A DNA stretch of 64,000 bases from Myxococcales bacterium (GTDB lineage: Bacteria; Myxococcota_A; Polyangia; Polyangiales; Ga0077539): the NCBI GenBank assembly GCA_013298625.1, contig JAAFIF010000037.1, forward strand, positions 1 to 64,000. Direction: 5' to 3'. The notes below the pieces were generated by a model that saw only the letters and a program-made list of their open reading frames with translations, did no database searches and was not told the DNA's origin. Below are positions 25,120 to 33,653 of this stretch, piece by piece (positions within the stretch are counted from its first letter, which is position 1; each line of letters starts with the position of its first letter). Both the position numbers and the translations under genes were made by a program.

Positions 25120-25245
25120 TTACCCAAATTCTGCGGGGAGAATACAGCGGCGACGCTTCGCCTGTGATTCTCTACACAAGATTTGGGTAGCCACGAGCCC
25201 ATGGGCTCCGGGCCCCTTCGCCTGTGTTTTGGCACACAGAATCTG
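25120..25245. repeat. large imperfect palindrome plus a partial direct copy in an intergenic region
   Basis: Two arms of about 33 bases face each other around 25121-25154 and 25159-25190. The outer nine bases pair perfectly (TACCCAAAT with ATTTGGGTA), and the inner parts pair with few mismatches (AGAATACAG against CTGTGATTCT, GGCG against CGCC). At 25216-25248 the right arm is partly repeated in direct orientation (CTTCGCCTGTG, then ACACAGAATCTG). The whole lies in the 280-base gap between arsR and the SDR gene and codes for nothing I can support. It resembles a dispersed hairpin element. Confidence 0.7.
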
Positions 25246-25254
25246 CGCAACGAC

Positions 25255-25274
25255 GGCCCCCTGTCTCCTGGGGC
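25255..25274 (-). terminator. possible terminator hairpin after the atypical SDR gene
   Basis: GCCCC (25256-25260) and GGGGC (25270-25274) can pair around a nine-base loop, 8 bases beyond the stop of the SDR gene on the minus strand. The stem is short and has no T tract, so this is weak. Confidence 0.3.
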
Positions 25275-25281
25275 GCGGGGC

Positions 25282-25968
25282 TCAGCCGAAGTTGACCGTC
25301 AGCGGCGCGCGCGCGGAGAGCAGCTCCCAGAACTTCGCCGCGATGTCGTTGGACTCGAGGTTGGCGTTGCCGAAGTCGAAGGCCGTCCCCTTCACCATCC
25401 CCATGACCGTGACCTCGCCTACGTAGATGTCCTTGGCGCTGAGCTTCGCAGCGAGCAAGCCCACGAGCTTGTGCTGCGCGGCCTTGGCGATCGCCAGGTC
25501 GGCGGCGGCGAACTGCGTGGCCATCGCGTCGACGCGGGGGTCGTAGAAGCAGAAGCCTCCGCCCGTCACGAGCACGGCGCCCTTGCTCGCTTCGAGGTCT
25601 GCCTGCGCCGCTTGCACCGCGGCGATGAGCCCCGTCACCGCGACGTCGTAGCTCTTTCGCACGCCGTCCGTGCTGGCGGTGGCGAGGTCTCCGTGGCCGC
25701 CCGCGTACGCGTTGTAGTGAACGACCGAAATCGGCCCGAACGCCTCGCGAACCTTCGCGATCATCGCGGTCACCGCGGCTGCGTCGGACAGGTCCGCGGC
25801 GAACGCTCTCGCCTCGACGCCCTTCGCTGCGAGCGCGCTGGCTGCGGCTGCCAGCTTGTCCGCGCTGCGCGCCACGATCGCGACCTTGTAGCCCTCGGCG
25901 CCGAACTTGCGCGCGACTGCGTCAGAGATCCCTGGGCCGTAGCCGCACACGACGATGGTCTTGGACAT
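25282..25968 (-). CDS. SDR-fold protein lacking the catalytic Tyr
   Basis: A 228-residue Rossmann protein of the SDR superfamily: GYGPGISDAVARKFG is an altered nucleotide loop (canonical TGxxxGIG), VARSADKLAAAA follows, and HYNAYAGG takes the place of NNAG. The catalytic YxxxK is replaced: the aligned segment reads AADLAIAKAAQHKL, with Leu where Tyr should be, though Lys remains. The usual Ser site is in VTGGGFCFYD. It may use another residue or act as a binding protein. Start at the ATG ending at 25968. Divergent from the TetR gene (134 bases), which very likely regulates it. Confidence 0.8.
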   Translation of the reverse strand: MSKTIVVCGYGPGISDAVARKFGAEGYKVAIVARSADKLAAAASALAAKGVEARAFAADLSDAAAVTAMIAKVREAFGPISVVHYNAYAGGHGDLATASTDGVRKSYDVAVTGLIAAVQAAQADLEASKGAVLVTGGGFCFYDPRVDAMATQFAAADLAIAKAAQHKLVGLLAAKLSAKDIYVGEVTVMGMVKGTAFDFGNANLESNDIAAKFWELLSARAPLTVNFG

Positions 25969-25995
25969 TGGATCGAACTCTCCCTCGGACGCGAC

Positions 25996-26010
25996 GCGCG
26001 ACGTTCGCGC
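25996..26010. promoter_or_regulatory. candidate TetR operator (GCGCGA-N3-TCGCGC)
   Basis: A perfect dyad GCGCGA-CGT-TCGCGC in the divergent region between the SDR gene (start at 25968) and the TetR gene (start at 26103). Fifteen-base palindromes of this kind are usual for TetR-family sites. High GC makes chance dyads more common, so confidence is limited. Confidence 0.45.
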
Positions 26011-26102
26011 GCTGCGACGCTGTTGGCCATTGCGGCAGCCGCGGCGCGCTCGTCAAGGGGCGTGGCGCGCTCGGGCGCGGGCTGCCATGATCGCGCGCGG
26101 CG

Positions 26103-26738
26103 ATGAGTGATTCACCATCAGAGCCGAGGCGCGACGCGGGTAGGCCGCGTGGAGCGCCGATCGCGCGGCGGATCCTCGAGTGCGCGCTGGCCGAGCTGTC
26201 CGAGCACGGCGCCGAAGCGCTGAGCGTCGAGCGCATCGCGCGTGCTGCTGAGGTCAACAAGACCAGCGTGTACCGCCGCTGGCCGACGCGAGAGGCGCTG
26301 GTGGTGGCGGCGATCGAGCACTCGACCGAGGGCGTGACCGCGGCGCTGATCGACACCGGGTCGCTCGAAGGTGATCTGCGTTCGCTGGTGGCGCAGGTGG
26401 CGTCGCTGGTCGAGAGCCCCGTGGGGCTCGCGATGCTGCGCGCGGGGATGAGCGACGGGCGAGAGGACAGCGCCTCGCTCGACGCACGCGAGCGGCTGCA
26501 GCAGCAAGTGGGCGCGCCGATCCGCGCGATGGTGAAGCGGGCGCAGGCGAGGGGAGAGTGGCGCGAGGGCGTCCGCGGCGAGCTGCTGGCGTTTACGCTG
26601 GTGGGCGCGGTGCTGCATCGGGTGCTGCTCGAGCGAGCGCCGTGCAGCGCGCGCTGGCAGGGGGCGCTGGTCGAGCTGTGCCTCCTCGGCGCGGTTCCGC
26701 GCGAGCCGCCGGCGCGGGCGAAGCGCGCGGCGCGCTGA
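26103..26738 (+). CDS. TetR-family transcriptional regulator
   Basis: A 211-residue TetR protein. The N-terminal DNA-binding domain shows GRPRGAPIARRILECALAEL (trimmed to its start), then LSVERIARAAEVNKTSVYRRWPTREALVVAAI, the classical recognition helix with VYRRWP. The C-terminal ligand domain begins near residue 75 and ends with a TetR_C-type hydrophobic helix (LLAFTLVGAVLHRVLL). Divergent from the atypical SDR gene; the next gene, a convergent fatty acid hydroxylase, ends 4 bases after its stop. Start at ATG 26103. Confidence 0.9.
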   Translation: MSDSPSEPRRDAGRPRGAPIARRILECALAELSEHGAEALSVERIARAAEVNKTSVYRRWPTREALVVAAIEHSTEGVTAALIDTGSLEGDLRSLVAQVASLVESPVGLAMLRAGMSDGREDSASLDARERLQQQVGAPIRAMVKRAQARGEWREGVRGELLAFTLVGAVLHRVLLERAPCSARWQGALVELCLLGAVPREPPARAKRAAR

Positions 26739-26742
26739 GGGA

Positions 26743-27504
26743 TCACTCTCGCTCGGAGAAGACGCGCTCGTAGTCGGGGGACTCGGTGCCCATCAAGCGG
26801 TCCCAGAAGCGAAAGTGCAGCGCGTAGTTCTTGTCGAACTGGCTGTGGTGCAATTGATGAAACGTGGCGGTGTTGGTCCACCGCAGGCCGGGCACGCGCA
26901 CGAGCCACTTCGGCAACAGCTCGTAGCCGAGGTGAGACATCACGTTGTTGGCGAGGCCGAACGCCTGCAGCGCCCCGAGCGCCGGCAGATACATCGGAAC
27001 GATCAGCACCGCCGGCACGATCCACGCCCCGAGCAGCAGCGCCTCGACCGCGTGAAACGAGTACGAAGTGAACGGGTTCACGTCGACGCTCTTGTGATGC
27101 ACCGCGTGCACGTAGCGAAACAGCCGCTTGTGGTGCATCAGCCGGTGCAGCCAGTAGAACCACGCGTCGTTGAAGAGCACGAGCCCGACGAAGGTGAGGG
27201 CGATCTGCGCCGCGCTAAACGCCCCGCGGTCGGACGACAGCTTCGTCCACCCCGCGCGGTACATGAGCAAGATCGCCGCGATGTGGATGGTCGAGACCAC
27301 GAGCGTCACGACCGTGTTGCTGACCTCGCGCCGCACCTGCGCGCCGTCGACGCGCGGCGTCTTCTGGATCCTTCGCGCGGCGAACCACGGCGCGCCCCAC
27401 CGCCAGAACACGGCGTAGAGAACCCCGACGAGCGCGAAGTACCCGATGCTCTGCGTGATGAGCTGCCCGAGCAGCGCCTGCCACAGCGGCGTCCGAGGAT
27501 CCAA
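26743..27504 (-). CDS. fatty acid hydroxylase/sterol desaturase superfamily membrane enzyme
   Basis: A 253-residue integral membrane di-iron enzyme. The eight-His motif is seen as HRLMHH (~123-128), HAVHHKS (~137-143) and HQLHHSQ (~219-225), separated by four or so hydrophobic segments (IGYFALVGVLYAVFW; IALTFVGLVLF; ALLLGAWIVPAVLIVPMYL). The family oxygenates lipids (sterol C-4/C-5, fatty acid, carotenoid). Which lipid is unclear. Length is typical. Upstream on the same strand lies the hemerythrin gene with 66 bases between. Confidence 0.88.
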   Translation of the reverse strand: MDPRTPLWQALLGQLITQSIGYFALVGVLYAVFWRWGAPWFAARRIQKTPRVDGAQVRREVSNTVVTLVVSTIHIAAILLMYRAGWTKLSSDRGAFSAAQIALTFVGLVLFNDAWFYWLHRLMHHKRLFRYVHAVHHKSVDVNPFTSYSFHAVEALLLGAWIVPAVLIVPMYLPALGALQAFGLANNVMSHLGYELLPKWLVRVPGLRWTNTATFHQLHHSQFDKNYALHFRFWDRLMGTESPDYERVFSERE

Positions 27505-27570
27505 TGTTCGACTCCTTCGTCCGCCAGCGCTGGCGGCGGAGCGAGTCTATTGCAACGAGTCGTTGCAATG

Positions 27571-28092
27571 TCAAGTTGGCGCGCGCCGCGCTCGCAGCTC
27601 TCGCACGACGTCCGCGCGCTGCTCGGGCGAGAGCGCCGTCGCGATCTCGGGGAAGATCACGGCCTCTTCGATCGCGAGGTGCGCTTCGAACTCGCGCTCG
27701 AGGCGCGGGGCGACCTCGGCGAGCGTCGCGCGGGTCTCGGGGTCGGAGCCTCGCTCGCGCATCGCGGCCAGCGCCACGAGCAGCGCGGAGAGCAGCGCGC
27801 GGTGCTCTTCGTGCTGCGCGGACATCGTGGCCAGCGCCGCGGCCGCGGCCGTCGAGCACTGGCCCATCCTCGGTCGAAGGCTCTCGTCTTCGTCGGCGAC
27901 GTGCAGCGGAAGCGCTTCTGTGAAGTACCGCTCGCAGCTCGCGCACTGCTCGCGCACCTCCGAAGCGGGCAGGTCGTCGCGCGTCGAGAGCTCGACCGCG
28001 CGCCGCGCAAACGAGCGGATCTTCGTGTGACAGTCGAGCAACAAGCCGCGCAGGTCTCGCTCCGCGCGCCGCTGTCCGAGGGTGACGAGCAT
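27571..28092 (-). CDS. hemerythrin HHE-domain protein
   Basis: A 173-residue four-helix hemerythrin-like protein. Candidate iron ligands are His22 (LLLDCHTKI), the LHVADEDE pair (~63-69), the QHEEH pair (~93-97) and the EAHLAIEEA pair (~136-143), in the order and spacing of the HHE family. Such proteins bind O2 or NO or help repair iron clusters. Start at the ATG ending at 28092, 41 bases from the divergent argA start. The next gene on this strand is the fatty acid hydroxylase, also a di-iron enzyme. Confidence 0.88.
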   Translation of the reverse strand: MLVTLGQRRAERDLRGLLLDCHTKIRSFARRAVELSTRDDLPASEVREQCASCERYFTEALPLHVADEDESLRPRMGQCSTAAAAALATMSAQHEEHRALLSALLVALAAMRERGSDPETRATLAEVAPRLEREFEAHLAIEEAVIFPEIATALSPEQRADVVRELRARRAPT

Positions 28093-28133
28093 GGTGAACC
28101 TCCGAGGGCGTTCGAGTATCGTGCGAATCGTCG

Positions 28134-29450
28134 GTGGAAGCTCCCAGTTCGTTCGTCGAGTTCTTTCGTTTGTCCGCGCCGTACATTCACGCGCACCGCG
28201 GCCGGACCTTCGTCGTGATGTTCGGGGGAGAAGCGGTGGTGGACCGTGACTTTCCCAAGGTGATCCACGACGTGGCGCTCTTGCACGCGCTCGGGGTGCG
28301 CCTCGTGCTCGTGCACGGCAGCAGGCCCCAAATCGAGAAGCGCCTGCGCGATCGCAAGATCAAATCGCGCTTTCACATGGGCACCCGCGTGACCGACCGC
28401 GCCACGATGGCCTGCGTCGAAGACGCCGTCGGCAACATCCGCGGCCGCATCGAAGGCCTCCTCTCGATGGGCTTGCCCAACTCGCCCATGGCCCACGCGC
28501 GCGTCCGCGTCGCGAGCGGCAACTTCGTCTTCGCCCGTCCGTGGGGAGTCCGCAGCGGCGTGGACTACCAGCTCACGGGCTCTGTCCGCCGCATCGACGT
28601 GGACGCGATCAAGACCCGCCTCGACGCCTCGGACATCGTCTTGCTCTCTCCGCTGGGCTACTCGCCGACGGGCGAGGTCTTCAACCTCTCGTCGCACGAG
28701 GTCGCCTCGGCCGCGGCCAGCGCGCTGCAAGCGGACAAGCTCATCGCGCTCGTCGAAGGCAAAGGAGCGGTCGACCGCCGCAACAGGCTCATTCCGCAGC
28801 TCAGCCCCGCGGACGCGACGGAGCTCGCCAAGGACGGCAAGCACCTCAACGCCGACACCGTGAAGCACCTCGAAGCCGCAGCGCGCGCCTGCCGCGAGGG
28901 CGTTCGCCGCGCGCACCTCGTCGACCGCCGACAAGACGGCGCGATCCTCCAAGAGCTCTTCACCCGCGAAGGCCGCGGCACGCTCGTGACGTCCGAAGAG
29001 TACGAAGGGCTGCGCCCCGCCAAGCTCGACGACATCCCCGCGCTGCTCGCGCTGCTAGGCCCGCTCGAAGAGCAGGGATTTCTCGTGCGACGCACGCGCG
29101 AGACGCTCGAGCACGAGGTCGATCGCTTCTTGGTCATCGAGCGCGACAAGATGGTGATCGGCTGCGCCGCGCTCGACCCGTTCGAGGCCGAGCAGATGGC
29201 CGAGCTCTACTGCCTCGCCGTTCATCCCAGCTACCGCGAGTCCGGCCGCGGCGAGCAGCTCGTCGAGCAGATCGCCGAAGTGGCTCACAAGCGCGGGATC
29301 AAGAAGCTCTTCGTGCTCACCACGCAGACGAGCCACTTCTTTCGCGAGCGCGGGTTCGTCCCTGCCAAACCCGCAGAGCTGCCCGAGGCGCGGCTCGCCC
29401 GCTACGACAAGAAGCGCAAGAGCAAGGTGCTCATCCGAACGCTCGCGTGA
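28134..29450 (+). CDS. argA: amino-acid N-acetyltransferase (N-acetylglutamate synthase)
   Basis: A 438-residue two-domain protein with the build of ArgA: an amino acid kinase domain at ~20-280 (FVVMFGGEAV, VLVHGSRPQIEKRL, SGVDYQLTGSVRRID, LLSPLGYSPTGEVFN, KLIALVEGKG) and a GNAT domain at ~295-438 (LYCLAVHPSYRESGRGEQLVEQI, cut to its core RxxGxGxxL-like SGRGEQL, then FFRERGF). It makes N-acetylglutamate from acetyl-CoA and glutamate, the first step of arginine synthesis, and is usually feedback-inhibited by arginine at the kinase domain. Start is GTG at 28134. No other arginine gene is adjacent. Confidence 0.9.
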   Translation: MEAPSSFVEFFRLSAPYIHAHRGRTFVVMFGGEAVVDRDFPKVIHDVALLHALGVRLVLVHGSRPQIEKRLRDRKIKSRFHMGTRVTDRATMACVEDAVGNIRGRIEGLLSMGLPNSPMAHARVRVASGNFVFARPWGVRSGVDYQLTGSVRRIDVDAIKTRLDASDIVLLSPLGYSPTGEVFNLSSHEVASAAASALQADKLIALVEGKGAVDRRNRLIPQLSPADATELAKDGKHLNADTVKHLEAAARACREGVRRAHLVDRRQDGAILQELFTREGRGTLVTSEEYEGLRPAKLDDIPALLALLGPLEEQGFLVRRTRETLEHEVDRFLVIERDKMVIGCAALDPFEAEQMAELYCLAVHPSYRESGRGEQLVEQIAEVAHKRGIKKLFVLTTQTSHFFRERGFVPAKPAELPEARLARYDKKRKSKVLIRTLA

Positions 29451-29508
29451 CCGAAGGTCAGCAAACTGTTTAGTGACCCGCAGTCATGCTGAATATTCAC
29501 TGAGCGAT

Positions 29509-30762
29509 CTATCTCGCAGCGTTGCGCGCGCAGTCCCAGCCAGCCTCGGTCGCGCCTGTGTCGATGATCTCGAAGTCCGACGGGCGAATGCCGTTGAGCA
29601 CGCGCGAGCCGCGGTCTCCCCACAGCGAGTCCCAGCTGGCCGCGCAGCCGGTCGAGTCTTCGGCCATGAGCGCGATTTCGCCGCCGTCCGCGAGGAGCAT
29701 TCCGTAGTGCTGCAGCCCGTAGACGACCGCGCGCACCACGGGGTTGGCCGGGTCGAGTCCACGCGCGCTCGGGTCGAACGACGCTCGCAACCGCCAGCGC
29801 GAGCCGTAGATGGGCGCGTTGGGGTCGAGCTGCGTCGGGCCGCCCGCGTGCGTCGCGGGCCACACGTACACCGGGCCCGTCTGTCCGGCGGCGGCCGCGC
29901 GCTGCATGCGGTTGTTGGGGAGCGCGAAGCGAATCGGGTGCTCGACGCGCCCGCTCATCACGTCGCCGATCGTGATCAACAGCGGCGCCATCGGAAACCC
30001 CGCGGCGTCCGGCCCCGTGCAATCTCGGCCGATGCCCCAGTTGCGCGCTGCCACCGGCGGCAACGTCGCGCCCGTCGGCGGCGCGCCCCACACGTCGCGG
30101 GTCATGTCCCAGCGCACCGAGCAGTTCGAGAACAATCGGTCCTGCTCGAAGGTCACCGCGTAGCCCTCGAACAAGTGGTTCGCCTCGAAGTCCACGACGA
30201 TCAAGTGGCAGTCTTCGTTGATGTCTCCGCCCGCGCGCGCCGGGCACACATAATCAACGTGGCCCTCGATTCGCCCGCCCGCGGGCAAGGGAAACATCAC
30301 GTTCGGGTCGCAGTCGGCGCTGTACTCGATCGGGTCCGCCGTCGAGCGCGCGACGCGCCGCGTGCTGGCGTTGGCCTCGTTGATGACGAAGCTCGTGTCG
30401 AGCTGAAACCGATTGGCGTTGCCCCAGCCTCCTGCGCGCTCGAGCCACGCCGTCGTCGCCTCGGAGTTCGCCCGCGTCGGCGCCGAGGTCACATCCGTGT
30501 ACACCCACGATCCCTCGGGAAAGTACCGGCCTCTCCGCGCTCCGCAGCGCCCCACGGGCACCGTTCGTCCTGTCGTCGTCGCGCTGTCGCCGACTGCGCT
30601 CGCGTCGGGCAACGGCACGCTGCTGTCCGTGGGCGCGACGGTCGAGTCCGGGGCGGTCTGCGCGCCGTCGTTGGCCGCGGCGTCGCCGACGGGCTGAGGC
30701 GTCGAGCACGCGGCGAGGGCGACGGTCGCGAGCAAGCAGAGCGAGGCGCGTTGAGCTGACAT
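29509..30762 (-). CDS. lipoprotein of unknown function
   Basis: A 417-residue lipoprotein: signal ending in LAAC (Cys 19), then an Asp/Ala/Thr/Ser linker of about 40 residues. The mature part (~65-417) is beta-rich and includes scattered Cys residues (VGRCGARRG, CDPNVMF, YVCPARAGG, CHLIVVDFE, NCSVRWDM) and a C-terminal WDCARNAAR. It resembles exported myxobacterial proteins that describe no known domain; the WNxxRY-like and GDVMSG segments suggest a carbohydrate- or lipid-binding beta-sandwich but this is a guess. Start at the ATG ending at 30762 fits the signal peptide. Confidence 0.8.
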   Translation of the reverse strand: MSAQRASLCLLATVALAACSTPQPVGDAAANDGAQTAPDSTVAPTDSSVPLPDASAVGDSATTTGRTVPVGRCGARRGRYFPEGSWVYTDVTSAPTRANSEATTAWLERAGGWGNANRFQLDTSFVINEANASTRRVARSTADPIEYSADCDPNVMFPLPAGGRIEGHVDYVCPARAGGDINEDCHLIVVDFEANHLFEGYAVTFEQDRLFSNCSVRWDMTRDVWGAPPTGATLPPVAARNWGIGRDCTGPDAAGFPMAPLLITIGDVMSGRVEHPIRFALPNNRMQRAAAAGQTGPVYVWPATHAGGPTQLDPNAPIYGSRWRLRASFDPSARGLDPANPVVRAVVYGLQHYGMLLADGGEIALMAEDSTGCAASWDSLWGDRGSRVLNGIRPSDFEIIDTGATEAGWDCARNAAR

Positions 30763-30814
30763 CGTAGCGAGCGATGCTACGCGCTCGCCGTCCTTTGCGC
30801 TGCGCCCCGAGCGC

Positions 30815-31714
30815 TCAGCGCGCGAGGCGCTCTGCGAGCAGATCCGCCACAACTCGGACGCGCCTGCTGCTGTGCACGTCGCGGTGCGTGACGAGCCAGA
30901 GCGGAACCTTGATCGGCGGAAGATCATCGAGCGCGCGCCGCACCGAGGGTTCGGCGTCACCGATGTCGGCGAGCATGATTCCGACGCCAGCGCCCTGCCG
31001 AACGAGGGCCCACTGAACGTGCTGGCTCTGGCAGCGGATGGCGAAGCTCTCGGCGGTCAGCGCGAGCCCGAGCGCGGCGAGCCCTTTGCGAAACGTGTCG
31101 CTGCGATCGAAGCCGATGAACGTCGCGCGCGAGAGCGACTCGCGTGTCCGTCGCTTGCCCAGCGTTCGCAGATACGCGGGCGTCGCGTAGAGGTAGGCCT
31201 CGCTCTCGCGCACCTTGCGCGCGACGAGCTCGGGCTCGCTCGGTCGAAAGCTGCGCAGGGCGATGTCGGCCTCGCGCCGTTGCAGGTCCAGCGGCGCGTT
31301 GGACGCGACGATCTCGACGTCGATGCCCGGGTGCTTCGCGCGCAGCTCGGCCACGATCGGGGGCAAGAGGTACGTCGCGTCGATCTCGCTGGCGGTGATG
31401 CAGATCGGCCCGTCGAGCGAGAGCGTCTGCCCCGCGGCCACGCGCGCCACACGAAACGCAGCCTCGGACATCGCGCGGACGTGCTCGACGAGCTCGACGC
31501 CCGTGGGGGTCAGCGCGAGCCCCTTTGCGACCCGCTCGAAGAGCGTCACGCCGAGCTCGGCTTCGAGGGCAGCCACCTGGCGACCTACTGTCGGCTGCGC
31601 GATCTCGAGCGCGCGCGCCGCAGCAGAGAACGAGCCCTCGTCGGCGGTGACGAGAAAGGCGCGAACGTGGTTCCAGTCGAACTCGAGGCGCTTCCAATCC
31701 ATGCAATTGTGCAT
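30815..31714 (-). CDS. LysR-family transcriptional regulator
   Basis: A 299-residue LysR protein: helix-turn-helix FSAAARALEIAQPTVGRQV (~29-47), VTLFERVAKGLALTPTG, then the effector domain from ~90 (GPICITASEIDATYLLPPIV). The start is either the ATG ending at 31714 or the one four codons later at 31702. Both lie inside the dyad ATGCA-N4-TGCAT (31701-31714), so autoregulation at the translation start is likely. Divergent from the DUF4386 membrane-protein gene (58 bases), the probable target. Confidence 0.9.
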   Translation of the reverse strand: MHNCMDWKRLEFDWNHVRAFLVTADEGSFSAAARALEIAQPTVGRQVAALEAELGVTLFERVAKGLALTPTGVELVEHVRAMSEAAFRVARVAAGQTLSLDGPICITASEIDATYLLPPIVAELRAKHPGIDVEIVASNAPLDLQRREADIALRSFRPSEPELVARKVRESEAYLYATPAYLRTLGKRRTRESLSRATFIGFDRSDTFRKGLAALGLALTAESFAIRCQSQHVQWALVRQGAGVGIMLADIGDAEPSVRRALDDLPPIKVPLWLVTHRDVHSSRRVRVVADLLAERLAR

Positions 31715-31759
31715 GGTACATCAACGACAACGGCCGAGGCGCGCTGCGTTTGTGCATGG
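31701..31759. promoter_or_regulatory. regulatory region with TTGTGCATGGYAC repeats between LysR and DUF4386 genes
   Basis: The 13-base sequence TTGTGCATGGYAC occurs at 31708-31720 and again at 31750-31762. The first copy is part of the dyad ATGCA-ATTG-TGCAT that covers the LysR start. The 42-base distance puts both on the same helix face (four turns), suiting a LysR tetramer that contacts two sites. Confidence 0.55.
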
Positions 31760-31772
31760 CACGCTCGGCGAC

Positions 31773-32432
31773 ATGAACCACGGTCCGACCCGGTCGATGC
31801 TTCGCCTCGCCGCTGCGCTCTACGCGATTCCGATGTTCGTCGGGCCGTTCAGCATGATGTACGTGCCCTCGAAGATCCTCGGCGCCGACGCGACCGGGGC
31901 CGCGGTGATGGACAGGCTGCGCGCCCACGAGCTGCTCTTTCGGCTCGGCGTGGGAGCGGACCTCGCCATCGTGCTCGCCGAGCTCGTGTTGTGCGCGGTG
32001 CTCTTCGAGCTCTTCGCCCCAGTGCACGGCTTGCTCGCGCGGTCCGCGGTGTACGCGCGGCTCGCGATGACCGCGCTTCAAGCGACGAACATCGGGCTCT
32101 CGTTGGCGGCGCTGCACTTTTCGCGAGAGACGTCGCAGGACGCTCTCGGCTCGGCGGCGCTCGCGATGCACGGGCAGTTCGTGCACCTGTGGGAGGCGTG
32201 CTTCGCGCTGCACCTCGCGCTCTTGTCACCGCTGGTGTGGCGCTCGGGCTTCGCGCCGCGAGCGCTGGGCGCGCTGCTCGCGCTCGCCGCGGGCGGGTAT
32301 GCGCTCAACGGAGCGGGGGCGCTGCTCGTGCCGTCGTGCGCTGCGGTGTTCGCGGCGGTGGTGGCGGGGACGGCGGTGGTGGGAGAGGTTCCGTTCGTGC
32401 TGTGGCTGGTCGTTACGCGGCGCGGGCGTTGA
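31773..32432 (+). CDS. DUF4386-type multi-pass membrane protein
   Basis: A 219-residue membrane protein with six hydrophobic segments, matching DUF4386: AALYAIPMFVGPFSMMYVP, a DLAIVLAELVLCAVLFELF segment, ARLAMTALQATNIGLSLAAL, a helix around LWEACFALHLALLSPLVW, ALGALLALAAGGYALN and VFAAVVAGTAVVGEVPFVLW. The N-terminal YVPSKILG is typical of the family, whose function is unknown. Start at ATG 31773, placed 14 bases after the second TTGTGCATGG repeat, so expression is likely governed by the divergent LysR protein. Confidence 0.82.
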   Translation: MNHGPTRSMLRLAAALYAIPMFVGPFSMMYVPSKILGADATGAAVMDRLRAHELLFRLGVGADLAIVLAELVLCAVLFELFAPVHGLLARSAVYARLAMTALQATNIGLSLAALHFSRETSQDALGSAALAMHGQFVHLWEACFALHLALLSPLVWRSGFAPRALGALLALAAGGYALNGAGALLVPSCAAVFAAVVAGTAVVGEVPFVLWLVVTRRGR

Positions 32433-32438
32433 GCGCGA

Positions 32439-33653
32439 TCACATCGAGCCGCAGGCGCCGAGGGGGCGCGTGGCCGTCGGCGCCATCGCGATCGTGGCGC
32501 GAACGGCGCTGAACGTCGCGCCGATCCCCAGGTTGCCGAACTCCGGCGGCGTGCGCGAGGTGCGCGCGCAGAAGCCCGCAGCGCCGCCCGGCATCGGGAT
32601 CGGCTCTTCGAGGTCGACGAACTGTCCGATCGCGATCGCCGCGAGCGGCGCGAGCGTGGGGTTCATCATGACGACCGCGTTGTAGAACTGCGATCCGCGC
32701 GCGTATCCGCCGAGGTTGCCGCTGGTGAGGGCGGTCTCGCTGACGTTGGCGCGCAGGATGGTCGAGAGCACGTCCACAGCGACGCCCGGCGCGACCGGCA
32801 ACGGCAGCGTCGATCCGCTGCGGGGGATCAGCCTTCCGCCCACGATGCTCGCGCGCACCGAGAAGCGCGCCTGCTCGATCGACGTCGCGCCGGCCACGAG
32901 CGAGCTCTGTGCGATCGCGTACTCGCGGTCGGGCAGCACCGACGTGCACCCCGTCGAGAACGTGGGAAACGCCTGATAGACCCGCATCGTCACCGACGGG
33001 TCGTTCATCAGGTCGTCGACGCCAGAGATGCGCACGATGAAGGCGAGCTCGCCCGAGTCGATCATGCGCTGCGAGTTGACGCGCACGTCCTGGCCTGCGC
33101 TGGTCCCGACGAAGTCCGCGATCGCAGGCAGGACGTTGTCGACGCCGCCGCGGCACGTCGCGCCGACGGCGCACGGGCTCGAGACCCCGGTCGATCGCCC
33201 CGTCATCGGGTCGACCGCCGCGCTCGCCTGGTTCTGATCCTGGTCGAGCGCCGACGCGAAATCCGCCTGCGAACACGAGCGCGGCGTCCCTGCGACGGAG
33301 AAGATCCCGTCGAGGTTGAAGCCCGCGCGCGTCGTCGCTCCCGTCGGCTCGATGGTCAAGCGGTCGAGCGCGAAGAGCAGCACGCGACCGGTCTCGGGGC
33401 CGGCGTCCTCTTCTTCGACCACGTCCGGCGCCGCGTCAGCGACCGCGTCGGGGGCCGCGTCGCGAACGGCCACGACGTCCGGCGCCGCGGCGTCCATCGA
33501 CGGCACCACGCCGGTGTCCATCTCGGCCGCGTCGGCCACGACGTCGGGGCGCGCGGCGGCTTCGGGCGCCGCGTCTTGCGCGGGCGGAAGCGCGGGCGTG
33601 CTGCAAGCAGAGGCGAGGGTGACCAGCGAAAACAGGGCGAATCGAGCGTTCAT
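32439..33653 (-). CDS. lipoprotein of unknown function with Asp/Ala/Val linker
   Basis: A 404-residue lipoprotein. Signal ends in ASAC (Cys 17); residues ~25-85 are a repeat-poor acidic linker (DAAPEAAARPDVVADAAE and the like). The mature part carries four to five Cys (TPRSCSQ, SSPCAVGATCRGG, STGCTSV, AAGFCARTS, LGACGSM) and is rich in beta-strand-like segments (GRVLLFALDRLTIEP; VTMRVYQAF). The N-terminal strand resembles the myxobacterial fibrillar/propeller-like exported proteins, but I recognise no domain. Start at the ATG ending at 33653; convergent with the DUF4386 gene (6 bases between). Confidence 0.8.
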   Translation of the reverse strand: MNARFALFSLVTLASACSTPALPPAQDAAPEAAARPDVVADAAEMDTGVVPSMDAAAPDVVAVRDAAPDAVADAAPDVVEEEDAGPETGRVLLFALDRLTIEPTGATTRAGFNLDGIFSVAGTPRSCSQADFASALDQDQNQASAAVDPMTGRSTGVSSPCAVGATCRGGVDNVLPAIADFVGTSAGQDVRVNSQRMIDSGELAFIVRISGVDDLMNDPSVTMRVYQAFPTFSTGCTSVLPDREYAIAQSSLVAGATSIEQARFSVRASIVGGRLIPRSGSTLPLPVAPGVAVDVLSTILRANVSETALTSGNLGGYARGSQFYNAVVMMNPTLAPLAAIAIGQFVDLEEPIPMPGGAAGFCARTSRTPPEFGNLGIGATFSAVRATIAMAPTATRPLGACGSM

